64,000 nucleotides of DNA. Source: an uncultured Alcaligenaceae bacterium (GTDB lineage Bacteria; Pseudomonadota; Gammaproteobacteria; Burkholderiales; Burkholderiaceae_B). This document shows, piece after piece, positions 36,220 to 46,600 of the stretch (the stretch's first letter is position 1; every line of letters starts with the position of its first letter). The notes below the pieces were generated by a model. That model was not told where the DNA came from, did not search any database, and saw nothing but the letters and a program-made list of their open reading frames with translations. The stretch is taken from the NCBI GenBank assembly GCA_937952975.1, contig CALFXX010000049.1, positions 18,853 to 82,852 on the forward strand, given 5' to 3'. A program made the translations under genes and the position numbers.

Positions 36220-36377
36220 TTCACTCGGTCGCTGTTTTTATTTGTTGGCCGACTCTTGCTCGGCGACGAATGCAAGACCCTCACCCCTTGCTTGAATTAA
36301 CTTAGTACATCATCATTATTTGAATTAGCAGGGTTCACCCCAATATCAAGACCGTGCACACCACGGCTAGTATCTTA

Positions 36378-36394
36378 AATTGGTCAGACCAATT
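36378..36394. promoter_or_regulatory. UxuR/ExuR-like GntR operator of the sugar-acid operon
   Basis: A perfect palindrome AATTGGTC-A-GACCAATT. Its core TGGTCAGACCA fits the FadR-subfamily GntR pattern TNGT-N3-ACNA, and the whole closely resembles the E. coli ExuR/UxuR operator core (ATTGGT..ACCAAT). It lies 17 bp before the ATG at 36411 of a hexonate/hexuronate operon, so repression relieved by a hexuronate-type inducer is the likely control. No GntR gene is in the window. Confidence 0.65.
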
Positions 36395-36410
36395 CAAGAT
36401 CGCGCCCGCC

Positions 36411-37439
36411 ATGAGCCTTGCCTGTACCCTTTTCGCTCCCCTTGACCTCAGGGTCACTCAGTACGACGCCGACGAACCCGGCGACTATGAGGTACGCGTT
36501 CGTTTAGGTGCCGGCGGCATCTGTGGCTCGGACTTGCATTACTACGAACACGGTCGCGCCGGGATTTTTGCCCTTCGCGCGCCCTTCATCCCCGGACACG
36601 AGGCCTCGGGCATTGTCGACGCCGTCGGCGCCCGGGTCACCCGCGTCACGCTAGGACAAAAAGTCGCGGTCAACCCGTCGCACCCCTGCGGTCATTGCAA
36701 TTATTGTCGCGAAGGCCGCGGCAACCTCTGCCCTCAAATGGTTTTCATGGGTAGCGCAGCAATCTTTCCGCATCTGCCTGGCTTATTTCGCGAGCACTTT
36801 ATCGTGGGTGAACAACAGCTCACCCCAATTGAAGAAGCAGAGATCACGCTAGGCGAAATCGCGTGCGCCGAACCGCTTTCGATTGGCATGCATGCCATGT
36901 ATCGGGCCGGCTCAGTGATGGGTAAGACCGTATTGATTACCGGTGGCGGCACGATCGGCTGTATGGCTGTCATCGCCGCACGCATCGCGGGCGCAGCACA
37001 CATCATCGTCTGTGATATCCACGATCGCGCACTGAACTTGGCTCGTGAGGTGGGGGCAAATCGTACTGTGCGTATCGATCAAACCCCGCCCGAACAAATC
37101 GCCGACTGCGCCGAGGTCAGTATCGAAGCGGCTGGCAGCCCAGCGGCGGTCAACACTTGCCTGACCGCCACACGTCGAGGCGGCACGATCGTACAAGTTG
37201 GTACGCTAGCCACAGACATTATGTTTCCAGCGAATCAAATCATGTCGCGCGAGCTGAACTATGTAGGCGCCTTTCGTGCGCATGCAGCGTTTGATTGGGC
37301 TGTGCAAGCGATCCGAACACGCCGCGCAGACGTCCGCGCGTTGATTAGTGCGCAGGTACCACTAAGCGAATCTAAAGAAGCCTTCGAACTCGCGCGGGAC
37401 CGCAGTCGGCACACCAAAGTTCAGCTCGTGATTGGATAA
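36411..37439 (+). CDS. Zinc-dependent L-idonate/L-gulonate 5-dehydrogenase-like enzyme
   Basis: A 342-residue medium-chain dehydrogenase. The catalytic zinc motifs are GICGSDLHYYEHGRAG and PGHEASG, the structural zinc loop is HPCGHCNYCREGRGNLC, and the Rossmann motif is GGGTIGCMA. The GSDLHYY-GRxG pattern is that of L-idonate 5-dehydrogenases. With mannonate dehydratase and fructuronate-reductase-like genes in the same operon, oxidation of L-gulonate to D-fructuronate is the most coherent role. I chose ATG 36411; the GTG at 36354 would place the operator inside the gene. Confidence 0.85.
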   Translation: MSLACTLFAPLDLRVTQYDADEPGDYEVRVRLGAGGICGSDLHYYEHGRAGIFALRAPFIPGHEASGIVDAVGARVTRVTLGQKVAVNPSHPCGHCNYCREGRGNLCPQMVFMGSAAIFPHLPGLFREHFIVGEQQLTPIEEAEITLGEIACAEPLSIGMHAMYRAGSVMGKTVLITGGGTIGCMAVIAARIAGAAHIIVCDIHDRALNLAREVGANRTVRIDQTPPEQIADCAEVSIEAAGSPAAVNTCLTATRRGGTIVQVGTLATDIMFPANQIMSRELNYVGAFRAHAAFDWAVQAIRTRRADVRALISAQVPLSESKEAFELARDRSRHTKVQLVIG

Positions 37440-37465
37440 AAATTTTTTGCTCTTCTCTTTTAAAA

Positions 37466-37521
37466 AACCTCGCGTAAAACACCTCATTTAAGACACCGCA
37501 TCCAAGACGTCGCATCCAAGA
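37466..37521. repeat. 14-nt degenerate tandem repeat (4 units) upstream of dctP
   Basis: Four 14-nt units: AACCTCGCGTAAAA, CACCTCATTTAAGA, CACCGCATCCAAGA, CGTCGCATCCAAGA. The last two share 12 of 14 bases. The array fills the centre of the 133-bp gap between the dehydrogenase and the TRAP receptor gene. Its ACCGxAT-CAAGA core also appears in the array at 28000-28069. Confidence 0.65.
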
Positions 37522-37572
37522 AAACGTAGCAACAACACCATATTTATTATTTCAAACGGGAGACCCACCATC

Positions 37573-38547
37573 ATGAAAAGCCTCACTACCAAAACCGCCT
37601 TCGCGCTGTTGTTGTGCGCGGCCGCTGCTGCTCCAACCTTTGCGCAAACCAAGCTGAAATGGGCGCACGTGTATGAGACTTCTGAGCCCTATCACACCAC
37701 CTCTGTCTGGGCTGCCGAAGAGATTAAAAAGCGCTCAAATGGCCGCTACCTGATCGACGTCTATCCTGCCTCGCAGCTTGGCAAAGAAAACGACATCAAT
37801 CAAGGTCTTAGCTTAGGGACCGTTGACATCATCATCTCGGGTTCAAGCTTTGCTGCTAAAAACTTTACGCGCATCGGTGTCACTTACTACCCCTACACTT
37901 TCCGCGGTGTTGAGCATTTGCTCGCCTACACAAAGAGCGACATTTATAAAGAATTGAACGAGGGCTACGCCAAAAGCAGTGGTCACTCCATCGTCGCAAC
38001 GACCTACTACGGCGTGCGCCACACTTCGACTAATCGCTTATTCAAAACTTGCGAAGAGATGAAGGGTCTGAAGATTCGCGTGCCTGACGTGCCAGCCTAT
38101 TTAGCCATGCCACGCGCATGCGGTGCCAATACCTCGCCAATTGCGTTCGCTGAGGTTTATCTGGCCCTGCAAAATGGCACGGTCGAAGCACAAGAAAATC
38201 CTTTGCCTACGATCGAAGCTAAAAAATTCTACGAAGTGCAAAAGAATATTGTGCTGACAGGCCACATCGTTGATCACCTGAATACGATCGTTGCAGGGGG
38301 TCTCTGGAAAAAACTCAGCGATGCTGACAAAGCAATGTTTACCGAAGTGATGCAAGAAGCTGCAGCAAAATCTTCACTTCAAATTGCAGCACGTGAAAAA
38401 GAGCTTGTAGACATCTTTAAAGCTAAGGGCATTAACGTCGTAGAAGTTGATACCAAAGCCATTCAATCAATCGTGCTGCAAAAAGTTCCTTTTGAGCAGT
38501 ATGGCTATCAAAAAGCCGATTGGGATCGCATCCAGGCCATCAAATAA
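37573..38547 (+). CDS. dctP: TRAP transporter solute-binding protein (DctP)
   Basis: A 324-residue periplasmic receptor of the DctP family. A signal peptide (MKSLTTKTAFALLLCAAAAA, cleavage near TFAQT) precedes the mature protein. DctP features include YPASQLGKENDINQGLSLGTVDI, the conserved Arg in GLKIRVPDVPAY for carboxylate binding, and EVYLALQNGTVEAQENPL. It should bind a sugar acid and deliver it to the DctQM membrane pair encoded next. A GGGAG ribosome site precedes the ATG. Confidence 0.94.
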   Translation: MKSLTTKTAFALLLCAAAAAPTFAQTKLKWAHVYETSEPYHTTSVWAAEEIKKRSNGRYLIDVYPASQLGKENDINQGLSLGTVDIIISGSSFAAKNFTRIGVTYYPYTFRGVEHLLAYTKSDIYKELNEGYAKSSGHSIVATTYYGVRHTSTNRLFKTCEEMKGLKIRVPDVPAYLAMPRACGANTSPIAFAEVYLALQNGTVEAQENPLPTIEAKKFYEVQKNIVLTGHIVDHLNTIVAGGLWKKLSDADKAMFTEVMQEAAAKSSLQIAAREKELVDIFKAKGINVVEVDTKAIQSIVLQKVPFEQYGYQKADWDRIQAIK

Positions 38548-38550
38548 ATC

Positions 38551-39168
38551 ATGACTGTCTCGCACACTTCTGCTCGTTCAGCGCCTGTCTCGGGCGCCGA
38601 GACATCGGTTGCCAAGGCTCACACGACCTCCTCTGCAGAAGAGATCGTGGCGAGCTTTGCCGAAGCCGATCATCAAACAGCTTCGCTTGAGGGCTATACG
38701 TTTGAAGACTGGCTGAGTTTGGTATTTTTTTGGTTAATGACCGCCTTGGTCTGTTTGCAATTTATCACTCGATATATTTTGAACGATTCGGTTTCATGGA
38801 CCGAAGAGCTCGCCGTGTATTGTCTGATCGTTGTCGTGTTTGTGGGCTCGGCCGCTTGTGTGCGTCGTAGTCGTCATATTCAAGTCAATTTTCTATACCG
38901 CTATTTGCCTAAGCCATTAGGTAAGCTCTGTTCTGCTCTGGTCGATTTACTGCAAATCGCATTTTTTTGCTACGTCGCATGGCTATTCTCTCGCTATGCG
39001 TTAGCCGTCAACAATGAGCCAATGACTACGATTCAATGGAACAAAAGCCACGTGTATTGGCTTGCCTTCGCCGGCATGCTCTTGATGGCCTTACGTTCGA
39101 TTCAAATTACCTATATGCACTGGCGCCAAGGCTATTCGGCCCTGACCCGCCCAGAAGCTTATGACTGA
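38551..39168 (+). CDS. dctQ: TRAP transporter small permease (DctQ)
   Basis: A 205-residue membrane protein with four helices in the last 155 residues. An unusually long hydrophilic N-terminus of about 50 residues, rich in Ser, Ala and Glu, precedes them. Signatures are FITRYILNDSVSWTEELAVY and RRSRHIQVNFLYRYLP, typical of DctQ. It starts 3 bp after dctP. Confidence 0.92.
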   Translation: MTVSHTSARSAPVSGAETSVAKAHTTSSAEEIVASFAEADHQTASLEGYTFEDWLSLVFFWLMTALVCLQFITRYILNDSVSWTEELAVYCLIVVVFVGSAACVRRSRHIQVNFLYRYLPKPLGKLCSALVDLLQIAFFCYVAWLFSRYALAVNNEPMTTIQWNKSHVYWLAFAGMLLMALRSIQITYMHWRQGYSALTRPEAYD

Positions 39169-39186
39169 CCTCTTTGGACTCAAGCC

Positions 39187-40593
39187 ATGTTGATACTGAC
39201 AACTGCCTTTTTGGCCTTCATGATTTTAGGCCTGCCAGTTGCCGTGGCAATGGCGGGCTCGTCACTGCTTTACATTCTTGTCTCTGGCTCGGTACCAGAC
39301 ATCGTGGTCGCCCAACGGATGATCTCGGGTATCGAATCGTTTCCTTTGCTGGCCGTGCCGTTTTTTATTCTGGCAGGCAACCTGATGAACATCGCTGGTA
39401 TCACCGGCCGGATCTATGAGTTTGCCGTGTCACTGGTGGGCTGGATGCGGGGCGGCTTGGGCCAGGTCAATATTATTGGTTCTGTGATTTTTTCAGGGAT
39501 GTCGGGCACGGCAATTGCTGACGCGGCGGGCCTGGGGTCAATCGAAATCAAAGCGATGAAAGACCATGGCTATGACACCGAGTTCGCGGTGGGTGTCACC
39601 GCGGCCTCAGCCACGCTTGGACCAATCATTCCGCCCTCATTGCCCTTTGTCATCTACGGCATGATGGCCAACGTATCGATCGGCGCACTCTTTATTGCCG
39701 GGATTTTGCCCGGTCTCTTCATGACTGCCATGATGATGTTGACAGTCGCCTATTTTGCGCGCAAAAACAAATGGGGCGGCGACGTGCCCTTTGAGTGGAA
39801 ACGCCTAGGTGGTGCTGGGCTTGAAATCATGATCGTGCTTGCGTTTCCGCTCTCGATCTGGCTGATGACTCAGTACGGGATATCACCCAATATTTCTGCG
39901 ATCATCGCCTTCGCAGTCTTGCTTGCGCTGGATTGGAAATTTAATTTCTCAGCCGTCATGGCGCTCATGACCCCCGTGATTTTGATTGGCGGCATGACCA
40001 TGGGTTGGTTCACGCCCACCGAGGCCGCGGTGGCAGCTGTCATCTGGGCTTTGTTTTTAGGCTTGGTGCGTTATCGCTCGATGACGTTGCGCAATCTCAT
40101 CAAAGCAAGCTTCGACACCATTGAAACAACGTCCTCAGTCTTGTTTATCGTGACCGCTGCTTCGATTTTTGCTTGGCTTCTCACCACAACACAAGCAGCA
40201 CAAATGCTCACAGCGTGGATCGTGTCGATCACCAGCGAGAAATGGGTATTTCTCTTGCTTGCGAACGTTCTCATTTTATTTGTAGGCTGTTTTATCGATA
40301 CGATTGCGGCTATTACCATTCTTGTACCGATCTTATTACCCGTTGTCTTACTCATGGGCATTGATCCAATCCACTTTGGATTGATCATTACACTGAACCT
40401 GATGATCGGCTTGCTGCATCCTCCGCTTGGCATGGTGCTCTTTGTGCTTGCGCGCATCGCCAAACTTTCGGTCGAACGCACAACAATGGCGATTCTGCCT
40501 TGGCTCGTACCCCTCATGTTTGCCTTAATTGCCATTACTTACATTCCAGCGATCACACTTTGGCTGCCGCAACAATTAGGCATCAGTAAATAA
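39187..40593 (+). CDS. dctM: TRAP transporter large permease (DctM)
   Basis: A 468-residue membrane protein with about 12-14 helices, the sodium-driven transport subunit. Conserved parts are [53 protein letters not shown] and [16 protein letters not shown]. It is somewhat longer than the usual roughly 425 residues because of an extended segment at about 205-260. It is followed after 8 bp by the dehydratase gene. Confidence 0.95.
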   Translation: MLILTTAFLAFMILGLPVAVAMAGSSLLYILVSGSVPDIVVAQRMISGIESFPLLAVPFFILAGNLMNIAGITGRIYEFAVSLVGWMRGGLGQVNIIGSVIFSGMSGTAIADAAGLGSIEIKAMKDHGYDTEFAVGVTAASATLGPIIPPSLPFVIYGMMANVSIGALFIAGILPGLFMTAMMMLTVAYFARKNKWGGDVPFEWKRLGGAGLEIMIVLAFPLSIWLMTQYGISPNISAIIAFAVLLALDWKFNFSAVMALMTPVILIGGMTMGWFTPTEAAVAAVIWALFLGLVRYRSMTLRNLIKASFDTIETTSSVLFIVTAASIFAWLLTTTQAAQMLTAWIVSITSEKWVFLLLANVLILFVGCFIDTIAAITILVPILLPVVLLMGIDPIHFGLIITLNLMIGLLHPPLGMVLFVLARIAKLSVERTTMAILPWLVPLMFALIAITYIPAITLWLPQQLGISK

Positions 40594-40601
40594 GCATTCA
40601 C

Positions 40602-41813
40602 ATGAAAATCACCTCAGCACGCATCATTGTTTGTAGTCCCGGTCGTAACTTTGTCACCCTAAAAATTGAAACCGATGAGGGCTTGACCGGGATTGGGGAC
40701 GCCACCTTGAATGGTCGTGAATTATCGGTGGCAAGCTACCTGCAAGATCACGTGATCCCTTGCTTGATCGGACGTGATCCGCATCAAATCGAAGACATCT
40801 GGCAATACTTGTATCGCGGCGCCTACTGGCGGCGCGGCCCAGTCACTATGACCGCGATTGCAGCGGTGGATACAGCCCTCTGGGACATCAAAGCCAAAGC
40901 GGCTGGTCTGCCACTGTATCAACTGCTCGGTGGCAAGAGTCGCACCGGTGTCATGGTCTACGGCCATGCCAATGGCTCAGATATCGAACATACGGTTGAT
41001 GAGGTGCTGCGCTACGCCGAGATGGGCTATAAAGCCATTCGCGCGCAGAGTGGCGTCCCCGGAATCGATAAAGTGTATGGCGTGGGACGTGGCACCATGT
41101 TCTATGAACCGGCCGACGCAGATCTTCCGTCTGAACACGATTGGTCAACTGAAAAATACCTTCGCCATACCCCTAAACTTTTTGCTGCACTTCGCGACAA
41201 ACTTGGGTGGGATCATCATTTGCTGCACGACGTACATCATCGACTCACTCCGATCGAGGCCGCGCGTTTAGGCAAAGATCTTGAGCCCTATCGTCTGTTT
41301 TGGATGGAAGATGCAACGCCTGCCGAAAATCAAGAATCCTTCAAACTTATCAGACAGCACACAACAACGCCGTTGGCAGTCGGTGAAGTGTTCAATTCAA
41401 TTTGGGATTGCAAAGACCTGATCGAAAACCAGTTAATTGATTTCATCCGCACCACAGTTGTTCATGCAGGAGGCATTAGCCATTTGCGTCGGATCGCAGA
41501 CCTGGCCGCGCTTTATCAGGTCAGAACAGGCTCGCATGGTGCGACCGACTTGTCCCCCGTCTGCATGGGCGCCGCGTTGCACTTTGATTTATGGGTACCA
41601 AACTTTGGCATTCAAGAATACATGCAGCATACGACTGAGACGGATGCGGTGTTTCCGCATGCCTACACGTTCAAAGATGGTTTCATGTATCCAGGTGATG
41701 TTGCAGGACATGGCGTCAATATCGATGAAGCGCTTGCAAAAAAATATCCGTATCAGCGCGCTTATCTACCCGTGAATCGACAACAACACGACGGTACGCT
41801 CTGGAACTGGTAG
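40602..41813 (+). CDS. manD: D-mannonate dehydratase, enolase superfamily (ManD)
   Basis: A 403-residue enolase-superfamily dehydratase converting D-mannonate to 2-keto-3-deoxygluconate. Counted from the ATG, the residues align with the characterised ManD set: metal ligands D210, E236 and E262; catalytic R147, Y159 and H212; H312 in [10 protein letters not shown]. The C-terminal LWNW is also typical. Family members differ widely in efficiency, and some act in L-gulonate or L-idonate pathways, so the neighbours matter: a 5-dehydrogenase and a fructuronate-reductase-like gene flank it. Confidence 0.92.
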   Translation: MKITSARIIVCSPGRNFVTLKIETDEGLTGIGDATLNGRELSVASYLQDHVIPCLIGRDPHQIEDIWQYLYRGAYWRRGPVTMTAIAAVDTALWDIKAKAAGLPLYQLLGGKSRTGVMVYGHANGSDIEHTVDEVLRYAEMGYKAIRAQSGVPGIDKVYGVGRGTMFYEPADADLPSEHDWSTEKYLRHTPKLFAALRDKLGWDHHLLHDVHHRLTPIEAARLGKDLEPYRLFWMEDATPAENQESFKLIRQHTTTPLAVGEVFNSIWDCKDLIENQLIDFIRTTVVHAGGISHLRRIADLAALYQVRTGSHGATDLSPVCMGAALHFDLWVPNFGIQEYMQHTTETDAVFPHAYTFKDGFMYPGDVAGHGVNIDEALAKKYPYQRAYLPVNRQQHDGTLWNW

Positions 41814-41824
41814 GCCTGGGGATC

Positions 41825-43351
41825 TTGGCCAAGCGTCTTCACCCGAGCACTCTGACAACACTCAGCCCTGAGGTTGCCCGCCTGCCCTACCCACGCGAGC
41901 AACTGAAAGCAGGTATCGTGCACCTGGGACTCGGTGCCTTTGTGCGAGCGCACTTCATGGCGATCAACGAAGCCACCATTCATGCTCAGCAAGACCTGCG
42001 CTGGGGTGTCATTGGCGTGTCGTTGCGGCACCCAGATACTCGCGACGCATTGCTGATGCAAGACGGGCTTTATACCCTTGCCTTGCGCGACACGACGGCG
42101 CAGGGCGATTCTCGACAACGTCTGCAAGTACTGGGTTGCCTGAGTCAAATTTTGGTCGCCCCCGAGAGCCCAGAGGCCGTCGTCAATGCGATTGCGGCGC
42201 AAGACACGCACATTGTCAGCCTGACTGTGACCGAGAAAGGCTATTGCCATTCGCCCTCACAGGGCACGCTGCAATGGGATCACCCCGACATCGTGCACGA
42301 CTTGCAGCAATCGCAGACGCCCCGCAGTGCGATTGGATTTATTGTTCGTGGCCTGCAGCAACGCTACCACACCCATGGCCGCCCCCTGACCTTGCTGTCG
42401 CTTGATAACCTGCCCTCTAACGGCCACGTATTATCAAACCTTGTGCTGAGCTTTGCACAGAAGCTGGATCCCGTCTTAGCACAATGGATCAAAGCCACGT
42501 GCACCTTTCCTAATTCAATGGTCGACCGAATCGTACCGAAAACAACGGAGAACGATCGTTCAACGGTTGCGAATTGTCTTGGCCTGCAGGATGCTTGGCC
42601 CGTTGTCGCCGAGACCTTTTGCCAATGGGTGGTTGAAGATCGCTTCGCGTCAGAGCGTCCGGCCTGGGAGTTAGGTGGTGCCAGGTTTGTTGACTCAGCG
42701 GCGGCGTTTGAAACGTTAAAGTTGCGGATGGTCAACGGTACCCATTCAGCCATCGCTTACCTGGGCGCACTAGCCGGTTGGCACACTGTCGATCAAGCGA
42801 TGCAACAGCCTGCGCTTGTCAACTTTCTGGATGTACTGATGCGCGAAGAGATCCAAGCAACCCTCCCCGAGTTACCGGGACTTGATCTCAACGCCTATCG
42901 TAATAGTCTTCTGGCTCGCTTTACCAATACGGCGCTCGCGCATCGCACGCAACAAATCGCCATGGACGGCTCGCAAAAAATCCCACAACGCTGGCTCAAT
43001 ACGATCAAAGATCTGCGGGCGCAGCAAAAGGCTTATGGCAGGCTTGCCTTGGGCTTGGCAGCATGGATACAGTATTTAGGCGGCGTCGACGAGCTTGGCG
43101 TTGCATATAGCATCCAAGATCCCTTGAACAACTTACTCCAACAGACCCTTACCACCGCCACGCGTCAGGCGGCGATCAACCTGTCTGCGGGAGAGTTAGC
43201 CTTGCAACAGACTCGAGCGATCTTTGGCATGAAAGAGATTTTTGATGCGCTAAGCCAAGATCGCGACTTAATCGCGACTGTTGCACAACAACTGGTCAAC
43301 ATACGCACTGTTGGCATTGGGCGCACGCTGAGCTTGAACACCACCACCTGA
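41825..43351 (+). CDS. Mannitol dehydrogenase family protein, fructuronate reductase (UxuB)-like
   Basis: A 508-residue long-chain polyol dehydrogenase. GIVHLGLGAFVRAH forms the N-terminal NAD site. NSMVDRIVPKTTEND is the family signature, and NGTHSAIAYLG carries the catalytic-type region. In this operon it most likely interconverts D-fructuronate and D-mannonate, feeding the dehydratase. The start is TTG at 41825 with GGGGA nearby; no in-frame ATG precedes the conserved region. It is the last gene of the operon and converges on accD with a 94-bp gap lacking an obvious terminator. Confidence 0.88.
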   Translation: MAKRLHPSTLTTLSPEVARLPYPREQLKAGIVHLGLGAFVRAHFMAINEATIHAQQDLRWGVIGVSLRHPDTRDALLMQDGLYTLALRDTTAQGDSRQRLQVLGCLSQILVAPESPEAVVNAIAAQDTHIVSLTVTEKGYCHSPSQGTLQWDHPDIVHDLQQSQTPRSAIGFIVRGLQQRYHTHGRPLTLLSLDNLPSNGHVLSNLVLSFAQKLDPVLAQWIKATCTFPNSMVDRIVPKTTENDRSTVANCLGLQDAWPVVAETFCQWVVEDRFASERPAWELGGARFVDSAAAFETLKLRMVNGTHSAIAYLGALAGWHTVDQAMQQPALVNFLDVLMREEIQATLPELPGLDLNAYRNSLLARFTNTALAHRTQQIAMDGSQKIPQRWLNTIKDLRAQQKAYGRLALGLAAWIQYLGGVDELGVAYSIQDPLNNLLQQTLTTATRQAAINLSAGELALQQTRAIFGMKEIFDALSQDRDLIATVAQQLVNIRTVGIGRTLSLNTTT

Positions 43352-43445
43352 AACTAGACGTTCAGTTGCCTGAAATCGTAGCGTTTCGCAGCGACCGGCC
43401 AGCGATCTTTGACGTTTCGCAGTATCGGCGCAAGTCTTGGCGGCA

Positions 43446-44330
43446 TTAAGCCGCTACAGCGTCAACCGGCTGATTGGTCATAATCGCCATTAAACGGGCA
43501 AGCTCTTCGCGCAACTGGCGGCGATCAAGCACCATATCGATCGCACCTTTTTGCTGCAAAAACTCTGAACGCTGAAACCCTTCAGGTAATTTTTCGCGCA
43601 CAGTTTGCTCAATCACGCGTGGACCAGCAAAACCAATCAAGGCTTTGGGTTCGCCAATCACCACATCACCCATAAACGCAAAGCTGGCAGAGACGCCCCC
43701 CATTGTTGGGTCGGTCAACACGCTGATAAAAGGCAGTTTCGCCTCAGCCAGACGGGTCAACATGGCGTTTGTTTTTGCCATTTGCATCAGTGAAAACAAG
43801 CTTTCTTGCATGCGCGCGCCGCCCGAGGCCGCTACGCAAATAAACGGTACCTTTTGAGCAATTGCTGCTTGCACGCCCTGCACAAATCGTTCGCCTACGA
43901 CAGACCCCATCGAGCCGCCCATGAACTCAAACTCAAAACAAGCCAAGACGCAGGCCACGCTATGAATACTGCCGCTCGTCACGATCAAGGCATCGCTTTC
44001 GCCCGTTTGACGCATCGCTTCTTGGATGCGCTCAGGGTACTTGCGTGAATCTTTGAACTTAAGAGGATCCATTGAGCGCGTGTTAGAGCCGATTTCGACG
44101 CGACCTTCGATGTCGAGCAGCGATTCAATTCGGGCGCGTGCGCCCAAACGCATGTGATGATCGCACTTAGGGCACACATGAAGATTAGCTGCCAGATCTT
44201 CGTTGTAAAGCACCGCCTCGCACGAGGGGCACTTTAGCCATACACCTTCAGGCACGCGTTTTGTTTGCGCGGTTGTCGCATTGACCGTCTTGTTAATACG
44301 AGGGGGTAAGAGTTTGCCGAGCCAACTCAT
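43446..44330 (-). CDS. accD: Acetyl-CoA carboxylase carboxyltransferase subunit beta
   Basis: A 294-residue subunit that, with AccA, transfers carboxyl from biotin to acetyl-CoA. An N-terminal zinc ribbon ([23 protein letters not shown]) precedes the crotonase-like domain with [24 protein letters not shown] and [11 protein letters not shown]. It overlaps trpA by 4 nt; the trpB-trpA-accD order is standard in proteobacteria. Confidence 0.97.
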   Translation of the reverse strand: MSWLGKLLPPRINKTVNATTAQTKRVPEGVWLKCPSCEAVLYNEDLAANLHVCPKCDHHMRLGARARIESLLDIEGRVEIGSNTRSMDPLKFKDSRKYPERIQEAMRQTGESDALIVTSGSIHSVACVLACFEFEFMGGSMGSVVGERFVQGVQAAIAQKVPFICVAASGGARMQESLFSLMQMAKTNAMLTRLAEAKLPFISVLTDPTMGGVSASFAFMGDVVIGEPKALIGFAGPRVIEQTVREKLPEGFQRSEFLQQKGAIDMVLDRRQLREELARLMAIMTNQPVDAVAA

Positions 44331-45214
44331 GCTTGATTTCCGCTAGCCTGAGCGCCAGTCATCGCACCCGATGGCAGTCTTGCAACATCAAGTGCCTGAC
44401 GAATGCTCGCCAACCAGGTCGCCCCCGCATCAATCGCAGCTTGCGACTGCTCGGCAAGCGGCAAGCCCGCACATGCTTTAGTCATCGTATCGATTAGCTT
44501 ACTGCCAATCACCACCGCATCAGCAACCAGACTAATTTTTTGCGCGCTTTGTGCATCACTGATACCAAAGCCTACACCAACCGGCAAAGACACATGCTGT
44601 CGGATGCGCTGCAAACGCGTAGCGACATCTGTGGTGTCAAGATGACCTGCACCCGTCACACCATTGAGCGAGACGTAATACACGTAACCGCGCGCGATCT
44701 GACCTACTGCCCGAATACGCTCTTCCGTTGAAGTGGGCGCCAGCAAAAAGATCGGCGCAATATGGTGCTGCTCGAGCATTTGAACAAACTCACCGATCTC
44801 TTCAGGTGGGTAATCAACGGTTAACAGGCCGTCGATGCCGGCACGCTGCGCCTGCTCAGCAAATTGCTTTTGCCCGATGCTTTCGATTGGATTGGCGTAG
44901 CCCATTAACACGATCGGCGTTTGCTGATCAGTCGTTCTGAATTCGGCCACCATCGCTAACACATGCTTCAAGCCAACACCTTGCGCGATGGCGTGTTCGG
45001 CTGCGCGCTGGATGATAGGACCATCAGCCATCGGATCCGAAAAAGGGATCCCAAGCTCAATCACATCGGCGCCGGCTTTAACGAGAGCGTGCATGAGCGG
45101 CACCGTCGTGGCAGGCAGCGGATTACCGGCCGCGATGTAAGGAACAAGTGCTGCACGCTTTTGCTCAGTTGCGCGTGCAAACGCGGCTGCGATGCGATCT
45201 GGGTATTGAGTCAT
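44327..45214 (-). CDS. trpA: Tryptophan synthase alpha chain
   Basis: A 295-residue TIM-barrel subunit that cleaves indole-3-glycerol phosphate. Catalytic Glu is in [18 protein letters not shown] and the catalytic Asp in [12 protein letters not shown]; the phosphate site is VGFGISDA. It lies 14 bp after trpB and overlaps accD. Confidence 0.97.
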   Translation of the reverse strand: MTQYPDRIAAAFARATEQKRAALVPYIAAGNPLPATTVPLMHALVKAGADVIELGIPFSDPMADGPIIQRAAEHAIAQGVGLKHVLAMVAEFRTTDQQTPIVLMGYANPIESIGQKQFAEQAQRAGIDGLLTVDYPPEEIGEFVQMLEQHHIAPIFLLAPTSTEERIRAVGQIARGYVYYVSLNGVTGAGHLDTTDVATRLQRIRQHVSLPVGVGFGISDAQSAQKISLVADAVVIGSKLIDTMTKACAGLPLAEQSQAAIDAGATWLASIRQALDVARLPSGAMTGAQASGNQA

Positions 45215-45228
45215 TAAGTTAAAAACCT

Positions 45229-46428
45229 TTAAAGCACCATGCCAGCGCGTTGCGCCACAGTGTTGATATCTTTATCGCCACGGCCTGACAAGTTAATCAG
45301 GATCACCTTGTCTTTAGACAGCGTCGGCGCCAACTTGGCCGCATAGGCCAGTGCATGAGACGTTTCGAGTGCCGGGATAATGCCCTCGATACGGCAGCAG
45401 TGGTGAAAAGACTCGAGCGCTTCGTCGTCGGTGACGCTAACGTACGAGGCACGGCCACTATCTTTTAGCCAGGCATGCTCAGGGCCTACACCGGGATAAT
45501 CAAGACCCGCCGACACCGAATGCGTTTCAGCAACCTGACCGTTTTCGTCTTGTAAAACGTAGGTGCGGTTGCCATGCAATACACCCACTTTGCCCGCTGA
45601 GAGTGTGGCCGAGTGTTTGCCGGTTTCAACGCCTTCACCAGCCGCTTCGACACCAACCAACTTGGTCTGCTCGTAAGGAATATAAGGATGAAAAATACCC
45701 ATGGCGTTTGAACCACCCCCTACACAAGCCAGCACATAGTCGGGCTGCTTGCCGGCATACAAAGGCATTTGCTCAATCGATTCTTTACCGATCACCGAGT
45801 GAAAATTTCGCACCATCATTGGGTAGGGATGGGGACCTGCAACGGTACCGATGATGTAGAACGTGTCATCCACATTGGTCACCCAATCGCGCATGGCTTC
45901 GTTCAAGGCGTCTTTGAGTGTGCGTGAACCTGAGGTGACCGGCACCACGGTTGCTCCGAGCAACTTCATACGAAACACGTTGGGCGACTGACGCTTGACG
46001 TCTTCGATACCCATATAGACCACGCATTCCATGCCATAGCGCGCGCACACCGTGGCCGTGGCTACGCCATGCTGACCAGCACCGGTTTCAGCGATGATGC
46101 GTTTTTTACCCATCCGGCGCGCCAACAGTGCCTGGCCTAGGCTGTTGTTGATTTTATGAGCGCCAGTGTGGTTGAGATCTTCGCGCTTGAACCAGATTTG
46201 CGCGCCGCCGAGCTCTTCTGACCAGCGACGGGCGTGATAGACGGGCGTGGGTCGGCCGACAAAATGCTTGAGTTCGTATTCGAATTCAGCCACAAAATCA
46301 GGGTCGTTGCGATATTTGTCATATGACAAGCGCAATTCTTCGATCGCCTGCATCAGGGTTTCAGCTGCAAACACTCCGCCGTATGGGCCAAAATGACCTT
46401 TTGCATCAGGAAAATCATAAGGTTTCAA
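45229..46428 (-). CDS. trpB: Tryptophan synthase beta chain
   Basis: A 399-residue PLP enzyme condensing indole and serine. The PLP Lys is in [21 protein letters not shown] phosphate binding appears as [11 protein letters not shown] place the start at TTG 46428 ([18 protein letters not shown]), which has GGAGC 6 nt upstream and gives the family length. The open frame continues upstream only through low-similarity sequence. trpF is not adjacent; relA lies upstream instead. Confidence 0.96.
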   Translation of the reverse strand: MKPYDFPDAKGHFGPYGGVFAAETLMQAIEELRLSYDKYRNDPDFVAEFEYELKHFVGRPTPVYHARRWSEELGGAQIWFKREDLNHTGAHKINNSLGQALLARRMGKKRIIAETGAGQHGVATATVCARYGMECVVYMGIEDVKRQSPNVFRMKLLGATVVPVTSGSRTLKDALNEAMRDWVTNVDDTFYIIGTVAGPHPYPMMVRNFHSVIGKESIEQMPLYAGKQPDYVLACVGGGSNAMGIFHPYIPYEQTKLVGVEAAGEGVETGKHSATLSAGKVGVLHGNRTYVLQDENGQVAETHSVSAGLDYPGVGPEHAWLKDSGRASYVSVTDDEALESFHHCCRIEGIIPALETSHALAYAAKLAPTLSKDKVILINLSGRGDKDINTVAQRAGMVL

Positions 46429-46600
46429 GATCAGAGCTCCGGAATAATCCAAGCTGCGCGGGCAACCATATGCCCAACGCGTTCTGCGCCACCACAACCA
46501 CCCAACGGGGCAGCAGGATACATTTGGCACGAAAGCACTCAGTTTAGCAGTCTGGCGACCAAAAAAATGCACTAAACCACATGCCTAAACGCATTTTTGG

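Noticed and set aside
37466..37521. 14-nt tandem array considered as a CRISPR
   Set aside because: The units are contiguous without unique spacers, far too short, degenerate, and no cas gene is nearby.
36411..43351. Possible novel transporter-enzyme system
   Set aside because: Each member belongs to a known family and the combination fits described L-gulonate/hexuronate catabolism. It is interesting in detail but not a new type of system.
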